Source: Salinibacter altiplanensis
GTDB lineage: Bacteria > Bacteroidota > Rhodothermia > Rhodothermales > Salinibacteraceae
Assembly (NCBI RefSeq): GCF_002894645.1
Contig: NZ_NCQY01000023.1
Coordinates: forward strand, 142,789-206,788
DNA length: 64,000 nucleotides
Reading direction: 5' to 3'
Positions 33,839 to 42,545 of this stretch are shown piece after piece. Numbering within the stretch: the stretch's first letter is position 1; every line of letters begins with the position of its first letter. Both the position numbers and the translations under genes were made by a program. The notes beneath the pieces are model-generated. The model saw nothing but the letters and a program-made list of their open reading frames with translations, did no database searches and was not told where the DNA came from.

Positions 33839-36337
33839 ATGGACCTCAGTTTTCGCTGGCTAAGCACTTACGTAGATCACCATTGGACGCCGGACGAGCT
33901 GGCCGAGCGCCTCACGATGGCCGGGCTGGAGGTCGAAACGGTCGAGCCCATCGGCCAGTCGCTTGACGGCGTGGTGGTGGGCGAGATCAAGGCGGTCCGC
34001 AACCATCCGAACGCCGACCGCCTCGTGCTCTGTGACGTGGACCTCGGAAACGGCGAGCCCTCGCAGATCGCGTGCGGCGCGCCCAACGTGGCCGAGGGCC
34101 AGCACGTCCCGGTCGCCACCGTGGGCACCACCCTGTCGCTCCCCGATCCAGACGGCTCGGGGGGGCGGCAAGAGCGAATCGTCGAGGCACGCGAGCTGCG
34201 GGGCGAGGCCTCGAACGGCATGATCTGCGCGGAAGACGAGCTGGGCCTCTCCGACGACCACTCCGGCATCATGGTCCTCGACGAGGAGGTGCCCGTCGGC
34301 ACTCCATTTCCCGACTACCTGGCGGAGCACAACCTGCCGGCCACCGACGCGGTGCTCGACATTGAGCTCACCCCCAACCGCCCCGATGCCGCTAGCCACC
34401 TCGGCGTGGCCCGCGACGTATCGGCCCTTGCGGACAGCGAGCTCCAGGTGCCAGCGGTCGACACGCCCGCGCCGGGCGGCACCGCGGCCGAGGAAATCAC
34501 CGTCGACATTCGGGACGAGGCCGGCTGTCCCCGGTACGTGGCCCTCGTGGTGCGAGACGTAGACGTGGGGCCGTCGCCCCTCTGGCTGCGCCGCCGCCTC
34601 ACGGCCATCGGCCTGCAGCCGCGCAACCACGTGGTGGACGTGACCAACTTTGTGCTCCACGAGTGCGGCCAGCCCCTCCACGCCTTCGACCTCGACACGA
34701 TTGCCGACGACACGATTGTCGTTCGTCGCCCCGACGACGAAACGTCCTTCACGACGCTCGACGACCAGGAACGAGACCTGCCGGAGGACACGCTCCTCAT
34801 CTGCGACGCCGAGGCACCGGTGGCCGTGGCCGGCGTGATGGGCGGTGCCAACTCCGAGGTCTCCGCCGACACGACGGACGTGCTCATCGAGAGCGCGTAC
34901 TTCGACCCGTCCACGATCCGTCGCACCGCCAAGGCGCTCGACCTCCAAACTGACTCGTCATATCGCTTCGAGCGAGGCGTGGACCGCGACGGACAGGCGT
35001 GGGCCGCCGCCCGCGCCGCCCGCTTGATCGCCAAACTGGGCGCCGGCACCGTCGTCCCCGGCATGGTGGACGAGCATCCCACCCCGCCCCCGACCAAGAC
35101 GATCGCCCTCCGCCCCGATCGGCTGACGCAGGTGCTGGGAACCGACGTGCCGACCCCCGAGGCAACTCGTCTGCTCGACGCCATCGGCGTCGACGTGGAG
35201 GCGGGCGCGGATGCACTGCACTGCACCGTGCCAACCTGGCGCCCCGACGTGTCGATCGAAGAGGATCTGATTGAGGAGGTCGCCCGCCTGCACGGCTACG
35301 ACCAGATTCCGGAGCCGGAGCGGGTGCCCGTCCCGAGCCGCACTCCGCGGCAGCCGCCCGAGGAAACGCTGGAGCGGCAGGCGCGCAGTCTCTTGAAGGG
35401 CCTCGGCTACCGCGAGACCTACACCAACAGCATGCTGCGCGAGGACCGCGCCGAGCGCTTCAGCGTGCCCCCGACGGGCGACGACCGAGCACGCGTCGTG
35501 GAGACGAAAAACCCGATCTCGGAAGAGATGGCCGCCCTGCGTCCGCGACTGCTACCGGGCGCGCTGGAGGTCATGCAGCACAACCGGAACCACGGCCAGG
35601 AGGCGCTCCGCGTGTTCGAGTTTGGACGCGTCTTCCGCCGAGCAACGGAGGACGAGGCCCCGATCGTCCCCGGCTACAGCGAACATCCTGCGCTGCTGAT
35701 TGCCCTCAGCGGTCCCCACGCCCCCACCGGGTGGGACACCGAGCCCCGCACGGCGGATCTTTTTGACCTGAAGGGCCCCGTCGAGGCACTGCTGGAAGAC
35801 CTGCGCGTACCGGACCTCCGGCTGTCCCCCCGCAACGGGGCGGCGGCCACGACGAACGAGCCCCCGCCGGTCACGCAGCACCATATCGACATCACTACGG
35901 GCGATACTGCCCTCGGCACGATAGCACGTGTCCACAGCGACGTGGCCGCCGACTTTGACCTCGACACGCCCGTCTTCGTGGCCGAGTTCAACTGGGCCAC
36001 ACTCGTCGCGGCCGCCCGGGCAGGACGACACCGCGACTACGAGCCGGTGAGCCGGGTCCCGGTCGTGGACCGCGACCTTGCCGTGCTCGTCCCCGCCAAT
36101 CAGCCAGTGGGCCCGCTCCAGAACACGATCCGTGAGGCCGGCGCCCCCCTGTTGCACCGGGTGGATGTGTTCGACGTGTACGCGGGGGAGGGCATCGACG
36201 AGGACGCCAAAAGCGTGGCGTTTACCCTCCGCTTCGGGGCCGACCGTACGCTGACCGACGAGGAGGTGGACGCCCAGGTTGACACCATCGTCGAGCGCCT
36301 CAAAGAGGACCATGGCGCCCGCCTGCGACAGCAGTAG
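33839..36337 (+). CDS. pheT: Phenylalanyl-tRNA synthetase beta subunit
   Basis: This 832-residue subunit has the usual domain order. The N-terminal part is followed by an EMAP/tRNA-binding domain (GVVVGEIKAVRNHPNADRLV to CGAPNVAEGQHVPVATVGTT, residues 40-155). The B3/B4 editing domain is about 215-390 (VTNFVLHECGQPLHAFDLDT, VMGGANSEVSADTTDVLIES). B5 is about 405-475, the catalytic-like core about 480-690 and the FDX-ACB anticodon-binding domain about 735-832 (EPVSRVPVVDRDLAVLVPAN...VAFTLRFGADRTLTDEEVDA). It starts at 33839, right after the pheS intergenic hairpin. It is strongly acidic, as expected of a halophile. Confidence 0.98.
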   Translation: MDLSFRWLSTYVDHHWTPDELAERLTMAGLEVETVEPIGQSLDGVVVGEIKAVRNHPNADRLVLCDVDLGNGEPSQIACGAPNVAEGQHVPVATVGTTLSLPDPDGSGGRQERIVEARELRGEASNGMICAEDELGLSDDHSGIMVLDEEVPVGTPFPDYLAEHNLPATDAVLDIELTPNRPDAASHLGVARDVSALADSELQVPAVDTPAPGGTAAEEITVDIRDEAGCPRYVALVVRDVDVGPSPLWLRRRLTAIGLQPRNHVVDVTNFVLHECGQPLHAFDLDTIADDTIVVRRPDDETSFTTLDDQERDLPEDTLLICDAEAPVAVAGVMGGANSEVSADTTDVLIESAYFDPSTIRRTAKALDLQTDSSYRFERGVDRDGQAWAAARAARLIAKLGAGTVVPGMVDEHPTPPPTKTIALRPDRLTQVLGTDVPTPEATRLLDAIGVDVEAGADALHCTVPTWRPDVSIEEDLIEEVARLHGYDQIPEPERVPVPSRTPRQPPEETLERQARSLLKGLGYRETYTNSMLREDRAERFSVPPTGDDRARVVETKNPISEEMAALRPRLLPGALEVMQHNRNHGQEALRVFEFGRVFRRATEDEAPIVPGYSEHPALLIALSGPHAPTGWDTEPRTADLFDLKGPVEALLEDLRVPDLRLSPRNGAAATTNEPPPVTQHHIDITTGDTALGTIARVHSDVAADFDLDTPVFVAEFNWATLVAAARAGRHRDYEPVSRVPVVDRDLAVLVPANQPVGPLQNTIREAGAPLLHRVDVFDVYAGEGIDEDAKSVAFTLRFGADRTLTDEEVDAQVDTIVERLKEDHGARLRQQ

Positions 36338-36354
36338 TCCCTTTCCCTCGCCCC

Positions 36355-36426
36355 ATGAGCCGCCGCCTGCTGTACCCGTACCTGGTGATGTTCATTCTCG
36401 CGGTGGTTCTCCTGATCTTCGGATAG
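36355..36426 (+). CDS. 23-residue predicted single-helix membrane peptide
   Basis: The frame MSRRLLYPYLVMFILAVVLL followed by IFG and TAG starts 17 bp after the pheT stop. It encodes a positively charged N-terminus and one transmembrane helix, the pattern of a genuine small membrane peptide rather than random sequence. No family could be named and conservation cannot be judged here. Confidence 0.45.
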   Translation: MSRRLLYPYLVMFILAVVLLIFG

Positions 36427-36607
36427 TGGCCCCGGCGGCTCCGACGTAAGGCCCTCGCGGGCGGGGGCCGAAGACGAAACCGTCTCGAATCGCCGGCTGT
36501 TGCATTTTTCTGCGTTTTCGCGTCCGAAATTCGCCCCCGAACGCCCTGGACGGAACGGCCGTCGTCCAGAACCGACGGTTCTGCGTTTCATCTGTGCGGT
36601 GCTCACT

Positions 36608-36997
36608 ATGGATGACCCGACACGCGCATCGTTGCCCGACTCCGACCCCGCCCCGCCCGTGCCGGAGTCCATCAAGCCGGACGACGCGCTGCCGGACGAG
36701 GACCTGAGCCCCCTGCCGCCCGAGTACCAGGCCGTGGTGAGGCGTCTCCGGACCGAAGTGGATCGGGCCACTACTGCCCTCGATCGCCTGGAGGCCGAGA
36801 ACGAGCGCCTCCGGCGTCGTGTCGCGAAACTGAAGCAACGTCCCGCGGTGCACCCGGACACCACCCCCCTCGTGCTCGACGACGACCCGGCGGCCCTCCG
36901 GGATCGCATCTCGGCCTTCATCGAGGCCATCGACACGTGCCTCGAAAACGGAGCCGACGTGTCCACGAATACGCCCTCGTCTCCCGACTCGTCCTGA
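36608..36997 (+). CDS. Small coiled-coil protein upstream of zapA
   Basis: The 129-residue protein begins with a proline- and acid-rich tail, then has a clear heptad helix (PEYQAVVRRLRTEVDRATTA...LDRLEAENERLRRRVAKLKQ), and finishes with LRDRISAFIEAIDTCLEN. The organisation pheT-coiled coil-zapA is seen in Bacteroidota, and the small coiled-coil protein is a candidate division-associated partner of ZapA; this is inferred from position. The start at 36608 is the first in-frame ATG that does not add shadow-like sequence. The zapA start follows 27 bp after the stop. Confidence 0.7.
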   Translation: MDDPTRASLPDSDPAPPVPESIKPDDALPDEDLSPLPPEYQAVVRRLRTEVDRATTALDRLEAENERLRRRVAKLKQRPAVHPDTTPLVLDDDPAALRDRISAFIEAIDTCLENGADVSTNTPSSPDSS

Positions 36998-37024
36998 CGA
37001 CGTTTTCCTGCTGCCTCCGCCCCC

Positions 37025-37354
37025 ATGGCCGCCCCCGAGCCAACCAAATCCATTCGCGTGCGCATCCTGGGCCGGGAGTACGCCCTCCGCGTGCGGGAGG
37101 ACGACGAGGCCCACACCCGGCGCATCGCGTCGTCCGTGGACGCTCGCATGAAGCAATTCAAGGCCAACCACCCCGACCAGGCCGAGCTCACGACCGCCGT
37201 CATGACCGCCCTTACCCTCGCCGAGGAGCTGTATCTCCAGCGCGAGGAGCACGAGGACGGCACCACGGCCCTCAACAAGGAGCTGGCCCGCCTGTCGAAG
37301 CGGTTGGAGGAGGCAACGCCCGTGCCCGATGATGCCCTGGACGCAGATGCGTAG
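37025..37354 (+). CDS. zapA: Cell division protein ZapA family
   Basis: The 109-residue protein has the ZapA fold: an N-terminal beta segment (SIRVRILGREYALRVREDDE), a helix with THTRRIASSVDARMKQFKAN-like sequence, then AELTTAVMTALTLAEELYLQ, and a long C-terminal coiled-coil (REEHEDGTTALNKELARLSK). ZapA binds FtsZ and promotes Z-ring bundling at midcell. The gene follows a coiled-coil gene by 27 bp. The start gives a short MAAPEPTKSIRV N-terminus. Confidence 0.88.
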   Translation: MAAPEPTKSIRVRILGREYALRVREDDEAHTRRIASSVDARMKQFKANHPDQAELTTAVMTALTLAEELYLQREEHEDGTTALNKELARLSKRLEEATPVPDDALDADA

Positions 37355-37446
37355 GGCCCAGGCAGTCGTCCCCGCGCCCCGCACACCGCCCTCCGCTCAG
37401 CAAAGGCACACCGGACGGGCACTCACCGCAGAGCGACTATCCCTAC

Positions 37447-39456
37447 ATGATCAAACTCGAAGACCTCACCATTGAGTTCGGGGAGGACCCACTCTTCCAC
37501 AACCTGTCGTGGACGATCACGCCCGAGCCGCACCGCGTCGGGCTCGTGGGGCCCAACGGCGCCGGAAAAACGACCCTCCTCAAGGCAATTGCCGGCGACC
37601 AGCGGGTGGACTCCGGCACCATCACGCGGGAGGGCGTCTCCATCGGCTACCTGGAGCAGGACGTGCAGGAATTGCCCGAGGACCGAACGGTGCGGGACGA
37701 GGCCCTCCGCGCCTTCGAAGAGGTGCTGGCCCTGGAAGAGCAGGAGCAGGACATTAGCCGCGAGTTGGAGGCGATCGACCACGAGCGCGACCGCCACGAA
37801 AAGCTTCTCAACCGGCTGCATCGGGTGCAGGAGCGACTCGACGCCCAGGACGCCCACCGCATCCGGCCCCGCACCGAGGCCACCCTCACCGGACTTGGCT
37901 TTGCCCCGGACGAGCTCGACCGCCCCCTTCGCACCTTTTCCGGCGGCTGGCGCATGCGGGCGGCCCTGGCCCGCCTCCTGCTCAAGCAGCCCGACGTGCT
38001 GCTGCTGGACGAGCCGACGAACCACCTCGACATCGAGAGCATCGACTGGCTCGAAGACACGCTGGAGACGTATCCCGGCGCCGTCATCCTGGTGAGCCAC
38101 GACCGCTCGGTGCTCGACCGCATGGTGACCTCCACCGCCGAGCTTGTGCGGGGCCGCCTCCTGCACTACGACGGCAACTATTCGCACTACCTGGAGGCCC
38201 GGGAGGCACGCTACAAGCGCTGGCGCCGCAAGTACGAGAACCAGCAAAAGCGGATCGAGGAGATCGAGGAGTTTATCTCCAAGTTTCGCTACAATGCCGC
38301 CCGCGCCAGTCAGGTCCAGAGCCGGATCAAGAAGCTAGAGAAGATGGACCGGATCCCACCGCCCCCCGATCCGGCCCCGGCCATGTCGTTCGAGTTTCCC
38401 GAGCCCCCCCGCTCCGGCGTCGTCGTGCTGGAGCTCCCTGAGTTCAGCAAGACCTACGACACGGAGCACGGCTCCGAGACCGTCTTTACCGACGCCGGTC
38501 CCCTCACCATCGAACGGGGCGACAAGGTCGCGCTCGTGGGCCCCAACGGCGCGGGCAAGTCCACCCTCGCCCGCATCATCGGCGGGATGGAAGACTTTGC
38601 AGGCACCCGCACGGAGGGGCACAACGTCGAGATGGCCTTCCACGCCCAGCACCAGGCCGAGACGATGGACCCGGACCAGACGGTGTTCGACACCGTCCGC
38701 GAAGCGGCCCCCAATCGGCCCAAGACCGAACTGCGCAGCCTGCTTGGGCGCTTCCTCTTTACCGGCAAGGACGCGTTTAAGGACGTGCGGGTCCTCTCCG
38801 GCGGCGAGAAGAGCCGCCTCTCGCTCGCCCGCACGCTGCTGTCACCGGCCAACCTGCTCCTTCTCGACGAGCCGACGAACCACCTCGACATCCAATCGCG
38901 CGAGGTGCTGATCGAGGCCCTACAGAAGTACGAGGGGACCTTTGTGCTCGTGAGCCACGACCGCCACGTGCTCGACGCCGTGGCCGAGAAGACCTGGCGC
39001 GTGGGGGGGGGCACCGTGCGCACGTTCCTCGGCAACTATTCCGACTTTCGCTGGCAGGTGGAGGAGGGCTCGGCCCGCCCGCTGCGGGACGTCCACGCAA
39101 CAGGGACACCGGCCGGCGGCACGTCGGCCAACGGACACGCCTCCGTCGACGACGCGGAGACGGCCCCCGAAGAGGCCGACACATCCAGCCCCGAGGGCCG
39201 TCGGGACGGCCCGTTCGCCGACCTCAACTCGTACCAGCTCAAGCAGAAGCTGGAGGAGACAGAGGCCCGGATTCTGGAAATCGAGGAGAAACAAGAGGAA
39301 CTCGAAGCGGCCATGGCCGACCCGGACGCGTACGAGGGCGACGGCGTAGCGGCCCGAGAGTTGTCCGACGAGTACAACGCGCTCAAGAAGGAGCTCTCGG
39401 GGCTCTACGAAGAGTGGGAAGTGCTCACCGAACACGTCATGGCACTGGAAGACTAG
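37447..39456 (+). CDS. ABC-F family ATP-binding protein
   Basis: The 669-residue protein has two ABC ATPase cassettes without transmembrane segments. Cassette 1 has Walker A GLVGPNGAGKTT, signature FSGGWRMRAALARLLL and Walker B VLLLDEPTNHLDIES. The inter-domain linker contains the charged helical arm region of ABC-F factors (KYENQQKRIEEIEEFISKFR). Cassette 2 has GPNGAGKSTLARII, LSGGEKSRLSLARTLL and LLLLDEPTNHLD. A C-terminal coiled coil follows (YQLKQKLEETEARILEIEEK). ABC-F proteins act on the ribosome, for example on stalled translation or antibiotic protection; a Uup/Ettd-like housekeeping role is most likely. Confidence 0.93.
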   Translation: MIKLEDLTIEFGEDPLFHNLSWTITPEPHRVGLVGPNGAGKTTLLKAIAGDQRVDSGTITREGVSIGYLEQDVQELPEDRTVRDEALRAFEEVLALEEQEQDISRELEAIDHERDRHEKLLNRLHRVQERLDAQDAHRIRPRTEATLTGLGFAPDELDRPLRTFSGGWRMRAALARLLLKQPDVLLLDEPTNHLDIESIDWLEDTLETYPGAVILVSHDRSVLDRMVTSTAELVRGRLLHYDGNYSHYLEAREARYKRWRRKYENQQKRIEEIEEFISKFRYNAARASQVQSRIKKLEKMDRIPPPPDPAPAMSFEFPEPPRSGVVVLELPEFSKTYDTEHGSETVFTDAGPLTIERGDKVALVGPNGAGKSTLARIIGGMEDFAGTRTEGHNVEMAFHAQHQAETMDPDQTVFDTVREAAPNRPKTELRSLLGRFLFTGKDAFKDVRVLSGGEKSRLSLARTLLSPANLLLLDEPTNHLDIQSREVLIEALQKYEGTFVLVSHDRHVLDAVAEKTWRVGGGTVRTFLGNYSDFRWQVEEGSARPLRDVHATGTPAGGTSANGHASVDDAETAPEEADTSSPEGRRDGPFADLNSYQLKQKLEETEARILEIEEKQEELEAAMADPDAYEGDGVAARELSDEYNALKKELSGLYEEWEVLTEHVMALED

Positions 39457-39615
39457 CGCGTGTCGGTGAAACGCGTCCGGCGTGCAACACCACTTCTTTC
39501 TCGAGGGCCCGTCCCAGTTTATCCCCCGAGCGTTTCATTGAAGTCCCGAGCGTCCCGGACCGGCCTCCCCGGCCGCCCGTTCACGTTCCACACTCTCCTT
39601 GGAACCAGTGTCCGC

Positions 39616-40824
39616 ATGCTCCGCCCCCGCCTCCTCTTGTGTCTCGGTCTTCTTTTCGGGCTCGTTCCAACGGAGGGGCACGCCCAAATCGAAGCCCTGC
39701 CCCGCCCCGATACGCTACAGTCCGCCTCCTTCGGCGTGTCCGTTGCCATCGACGATTCGATCGCCGTGATCGGTGCCAGCGGGGCGTCCGTGTGCGGGGA
39801 AGACGCCGGGGCCGTGTTTGTCTACGAGCGGCAGCCGGGCCCGCCGGTCACCTCGTGGGCGCTCACGGCACGCCTCGTTCCGACGCCCTGTCGCGCAGAC
39901 GCCTTCTTCGGGGCCGACGTCGCCCTCAGCGGCTCGCGGGTCCTCGTGAGCGCCTCCAGCGAACACTTCGGCGGAGAGGGCGAAAACGCAGCGTACATGT
40001 TCAAACGGTCGGCGGACAGCACCTGGCAGCAGACGGCCCGCCTGACCGGCGCTCCCGACCGACGCGAGGGGCTCTTCGCAGCGGGCGTGGCGCTCGACGG
40101 CGACCGGGCGGCCGTGAGCACCTCCGGCAACCCCAACCGGAACGATCCGGAGAGGAGGTACGGCGGGGCCGTGTACGTCTTCGAGCACGACGCCGACCCC
40201 GATGGCTGGACCCGCACGGCGCGGCTTCGGTCCGACGATCGCCTGGATTCGGGGTTGATTGGGGGCGACGTGGTCCTCGACGGCCCTCACCTGGCCGTGG
40301 CGGCCTCGACGTTTTTTGAACGCGAGCCGGGCTCTGTCTACGTCTTCCGTCACGACCCGTCGAGCAAGCGCTGGCGAGAAGATGCGCACCTGCGCGACAT
40401 CGACGCCTTCTTCATTTCCCTCGATCTGCACGGCTCCATCCTGCTCGTGGGGGAGGGACGAGCCCGCGACGACAACTCCGGCGCCGCCACCGTCTACACC
40501 CGCGACGACACGTCCTGGCGACAAACGACGACCCTCCGCCCCTCCATCCCCTACGAGTCCGGCTCCTTCGGCGCCACCGTGGCCCTCCACGACCGGCGCG
40601 CACTCATCACCGGGTACGACGAGCAGCTCGGCAACGAGATCAACATCGACCGCGTCGTGTACGTCTTTCGCCGGCGGCCCGAGGGCTCGTGGCGCGAGCG
40701 CACGGTCCTCGACATCGGCTCCGTCGACTTTGGTGCCTCCCTTGACCTGGACGGGCCGATCACTCTCGTGGGGACCGTTGCCGGGGACGAATCGGGCACC
40801 GCACACATCGCACGGATTCCGTAG
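39616..40824 (+). CDS. Exported FG-GAP-type beta-propeller protein
   Basis: The 402-residue protein has a signal peptide (LRPRLLLCLGLLFGLVPTEG, cleavage after AHAQ-like GHAQ) and about seven repeats of an FG-GAP/integrin-like pattern. Repeats show a Gly-x-Ser/Ala-Val-Ala-(I/L)-x-(D/E/G) turn (SFGVSVAIDDSIAVIGASGA, FFGADVALSGSRVLVSASS, LIGGDVVLDGPHLAVAASTF, SFGATVALHDRRALITG) each followed by a strand with VYVFEHD-like repeats (AVFVYER, AAYMFKR, SVYVFRHD, AATVYTRD, VVYVFRR). It should form a secreted or surface beta-propeller. The function is unknown. The ATG at 39616 gives the signal peptide start. Confidence 0.75.
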   Translation: MLRPRLLLCLGLLFGLVPTEGHAQIEALPRPDTLQSASFGVSVAIDDSIAVIGASGASVCGEDAGAVFVYERQPGPPVTSWALTARLVPTPCRADAFFGADVALSGSRVLVSASSEHFGGEGENAAYMFKRSADSTWQQTARLTGAPDRREGLFAAGVALDGDRAAVSTSGNPNRNDPERRYGGAVYVFEHDADPDGWTRTARLRSDDRLDSGLIGGDVVLDGPHLAVAASTFFEREPGSVYVFRHDPSSKRWREDAHLRDIDAFFISLDLHGSILLVGEGRARDDNSGAATVYTRDDTSWRQTTTLRPSIPYESGSFGATVALHDRRALITGYDEQLGNEINIDRVVYVFRRRPEGSWRERTVLDIGSVDFGASLDLDGPITLVGTVAGDESGTAHIARIP

Positions 40825-41195
40825 CGGACCGGGACTCCGCGTCGACGGCTTAGAACCTGGTGTGTTGATTTTGGATCGGATGGGGGAAAGCGAGCATCGA
40901 TGAACCGAAAATCGGCGCATGGTCGAGGGCTGTCGTGGTGCGCCCTGAGCGCCAGCGAAGAGGTCTTCTCAGAGTGCGACCGCCTGAGACCGGAGTCGGT
41001 GTGCAGGCCCTCACTGCCGCTCGGAGCCGGATTGCTTCGCCACGTGATTCGCGAGCGTATCGTAGGAGTAGCTGCCCCGCGACGCCTCGTGGGGCTGACA
41101 GAGCCCATCCATCTCCGGCTCCACGCCGGACGCATACCAGAAGACGAGGTGTCACGGGGGAGCGTCCACGCGGAGCGCGGTGTCCGAGGTGGGGC
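40825..41195. other. 371-bp intergenic region, possible coding remnant on minus strand
   Basis: No full gene is visible. On the minus strand between about 41151 and 41014 a 46-codon open segment reads FWYASGVEPEMDGL and SYSYDTLANHVAKQSGSE before a stop. It looks protein-like but no start or continuing frame is present; it could be the last part of a degraded gene. Confidence 0.35.
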
Positions 41196-42365
41196 TTACG
41201 CCCCTGCGGTGGCCTCCGCGAAGGTGGTCCACAGCGCGTCGTTCATGCTGCCGGCCGCGAAGAGGGCAATGCCACTGGCATCTCCTTCGTGGGCCTTGTC
41301 GATGAGCCGCTCCAGGCCGCCCGGGGCCACAGCGCCCACGTTGAGGCCGCTGTACAGGCGGGTGGACCGGTCCTGCCCGCGCAGCCGCTCGATGCCGGCC
41401 CGCGTCTCATCGCGCACCCAGTTGGCCCCGGCGTGGTAGAAGTTGTGGTAGAGCATCGGGTGCACGGCGTCGAGGTCCCAGTGGTGCCACCGCTGGCGCA
41501 CAGCCTCCCAGTTCGGAAAGGTAGCCGCCGAGACCGCCTTGTCGTTCTGGCGGGCGATGGGAACGAGGCGGTCGTTCACCAGACTCGTGATGCTGTCGTA
41601 CCGGAAGAGGCGCCACGCCGTGCTCGTGGTCGGATCCTCAAGGTCGTAGGGATCGGCCCCGTGCTTCTGCTCGAATTTCGACCGGCAGACGTCGCAGTAG
41701 CAGTAGTCGTACGGGGCCTCTTCTTCCTCCTGGTCGATGCCGTACTTCGGCTGCAGGGCCTCGGCGATGACGACATCAGGAAAGCGAATGTAGTCGAGGT
41801 GGATGCCGTCCAGCCCGGCGATGGACGTGATTTCCTCAACCCGCCGCTCGATGAAGTCTTGGGCGCCGGGCCGATTGGGACACGTAAACTTGTAGTAGTC
41901 GACGTACGCCGGATTGTCGACCGCCGATGCTCCGTTTCGGTTTACGACGAACCACTCTTTGTGCTGCTCCACGATCTCGGGGATGGTGCAGGGCATCGAC
42001 ACCATCCACCCGTGCACCTCTAGGCCCACCTCTTTGGCGAGGGGCAGAATGGTTTCGAGCCACTCGCCCTCGACCGGCAGGAAGGCACTCCCGTAGTAGG
42101 CCGCCCGGTTGCCGTAGACCTTCGGCAGAATTGCGTCGATGTTGTGCGTTCGCAGGCGCTCGAAGCGTCGTTTCCACACGTCGTCGGAGACGTCGAGCTC
42201 CGGAGCCATCCACACCCAGTTTGTCGGGGCCGCGTCGGGCGAGGCCGGGACGTTCACATCTGCGGCATCGGAAGGGAAGCGCTCGGATGGGGCCGAAAAT
42301 CCGGAAGCGGCCGCGCTCAGGGCGCCTGCCCCGAGGGCTTTCAGGAACGTGCGTCGCTCTGGCAT
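41196..42365 (-). CDS. Exported glycoside hydrolase-like (GHL10/DUF4015-type) protein
   Basis: The 389-residue product has a twin-arginine-like leader (PERRTFLKALGAGALSAAAS). It then has a TIM-barrel-like series of GHL10-type elements: WVWMAPELDVSDDVWKRRFE, TILPLAKEVGLEVHGWMVSM and AGLDGIHLDYIRFPDVVIAE, which is the family's catalytic-strand region. A downstream stretch contains a CYCDVCRSKF Cys pair and KAVSAATFPNWEAVRQRWHH, and the C-terminal part is GLNVGAVAPGGLERLIDKAH. It is likely exported folded and to act on a glycan, with unknown substrate. It lies 180 bp from an exported amidohydrolase on the same strand. Confidence 0.78.
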   Translation of the reverse strand: MPERRTFLKALGAGALSAAASGFSAPSERFPSDAADVNVPASPDAAPTNWVWMAPELDVSDDVWKRRFERLRTHNIDAILPKVYGNRAAYYGSAFLPVEGEWLETILPLAKEVGLEVHGWMVSMPCTIPEIVEQHKEWFVVNRNGASAVDNPAYVDYYKFTCPNRPGAQDFIERRVEEITSIAGLDGIHLDYIRFPDVVIAEALQPKYGIDQEEEEAPYDYCYCDVCRSKFEQKHGADPYDLEDPTTSTAWRLFRYDSITSLVNDRLVPIARQNDKAVSAATFPNWEAVRQRWHHWDLDAVHPMLYHNFYHAGANWVRDETRAGIERLRGQDRSTRLYSGLNVGAVAPGGLERLIDKAHEGDASGIALFAAGSMNDALWTTFAEATAGA

Positions 42366-42545
42366 GGGAAAACGCGTGGGGGCCGAGGTGATGCCGCCCC
42401 AGACGATGACCGGTGTACGATGGCCGATGTACAGGGCGGCTGCGTGCAAAGATGGATGGGCAACCTATGACCTGATGCCCGGACCGTACACGCTGGACGG
42501 CTCCGGAACCGCTTCCAAACTTCTCCTCGGCCCCCAGTCCTTCGT

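Noticed and set aside
37355-37446. 6S RNA gene, which often lies near zapA
   Set aside because: The spacer is only 92 bp and shows no 6S-like hairpin.
40551-41135. Minus-strand open frame of 194 codons
   Set aside because: It overlaps the well-supported exported beta-propeller gene and has shadow-like arginine-rich composition; only a 46-codon relic in another frame (41014-41151) looked protein-like.
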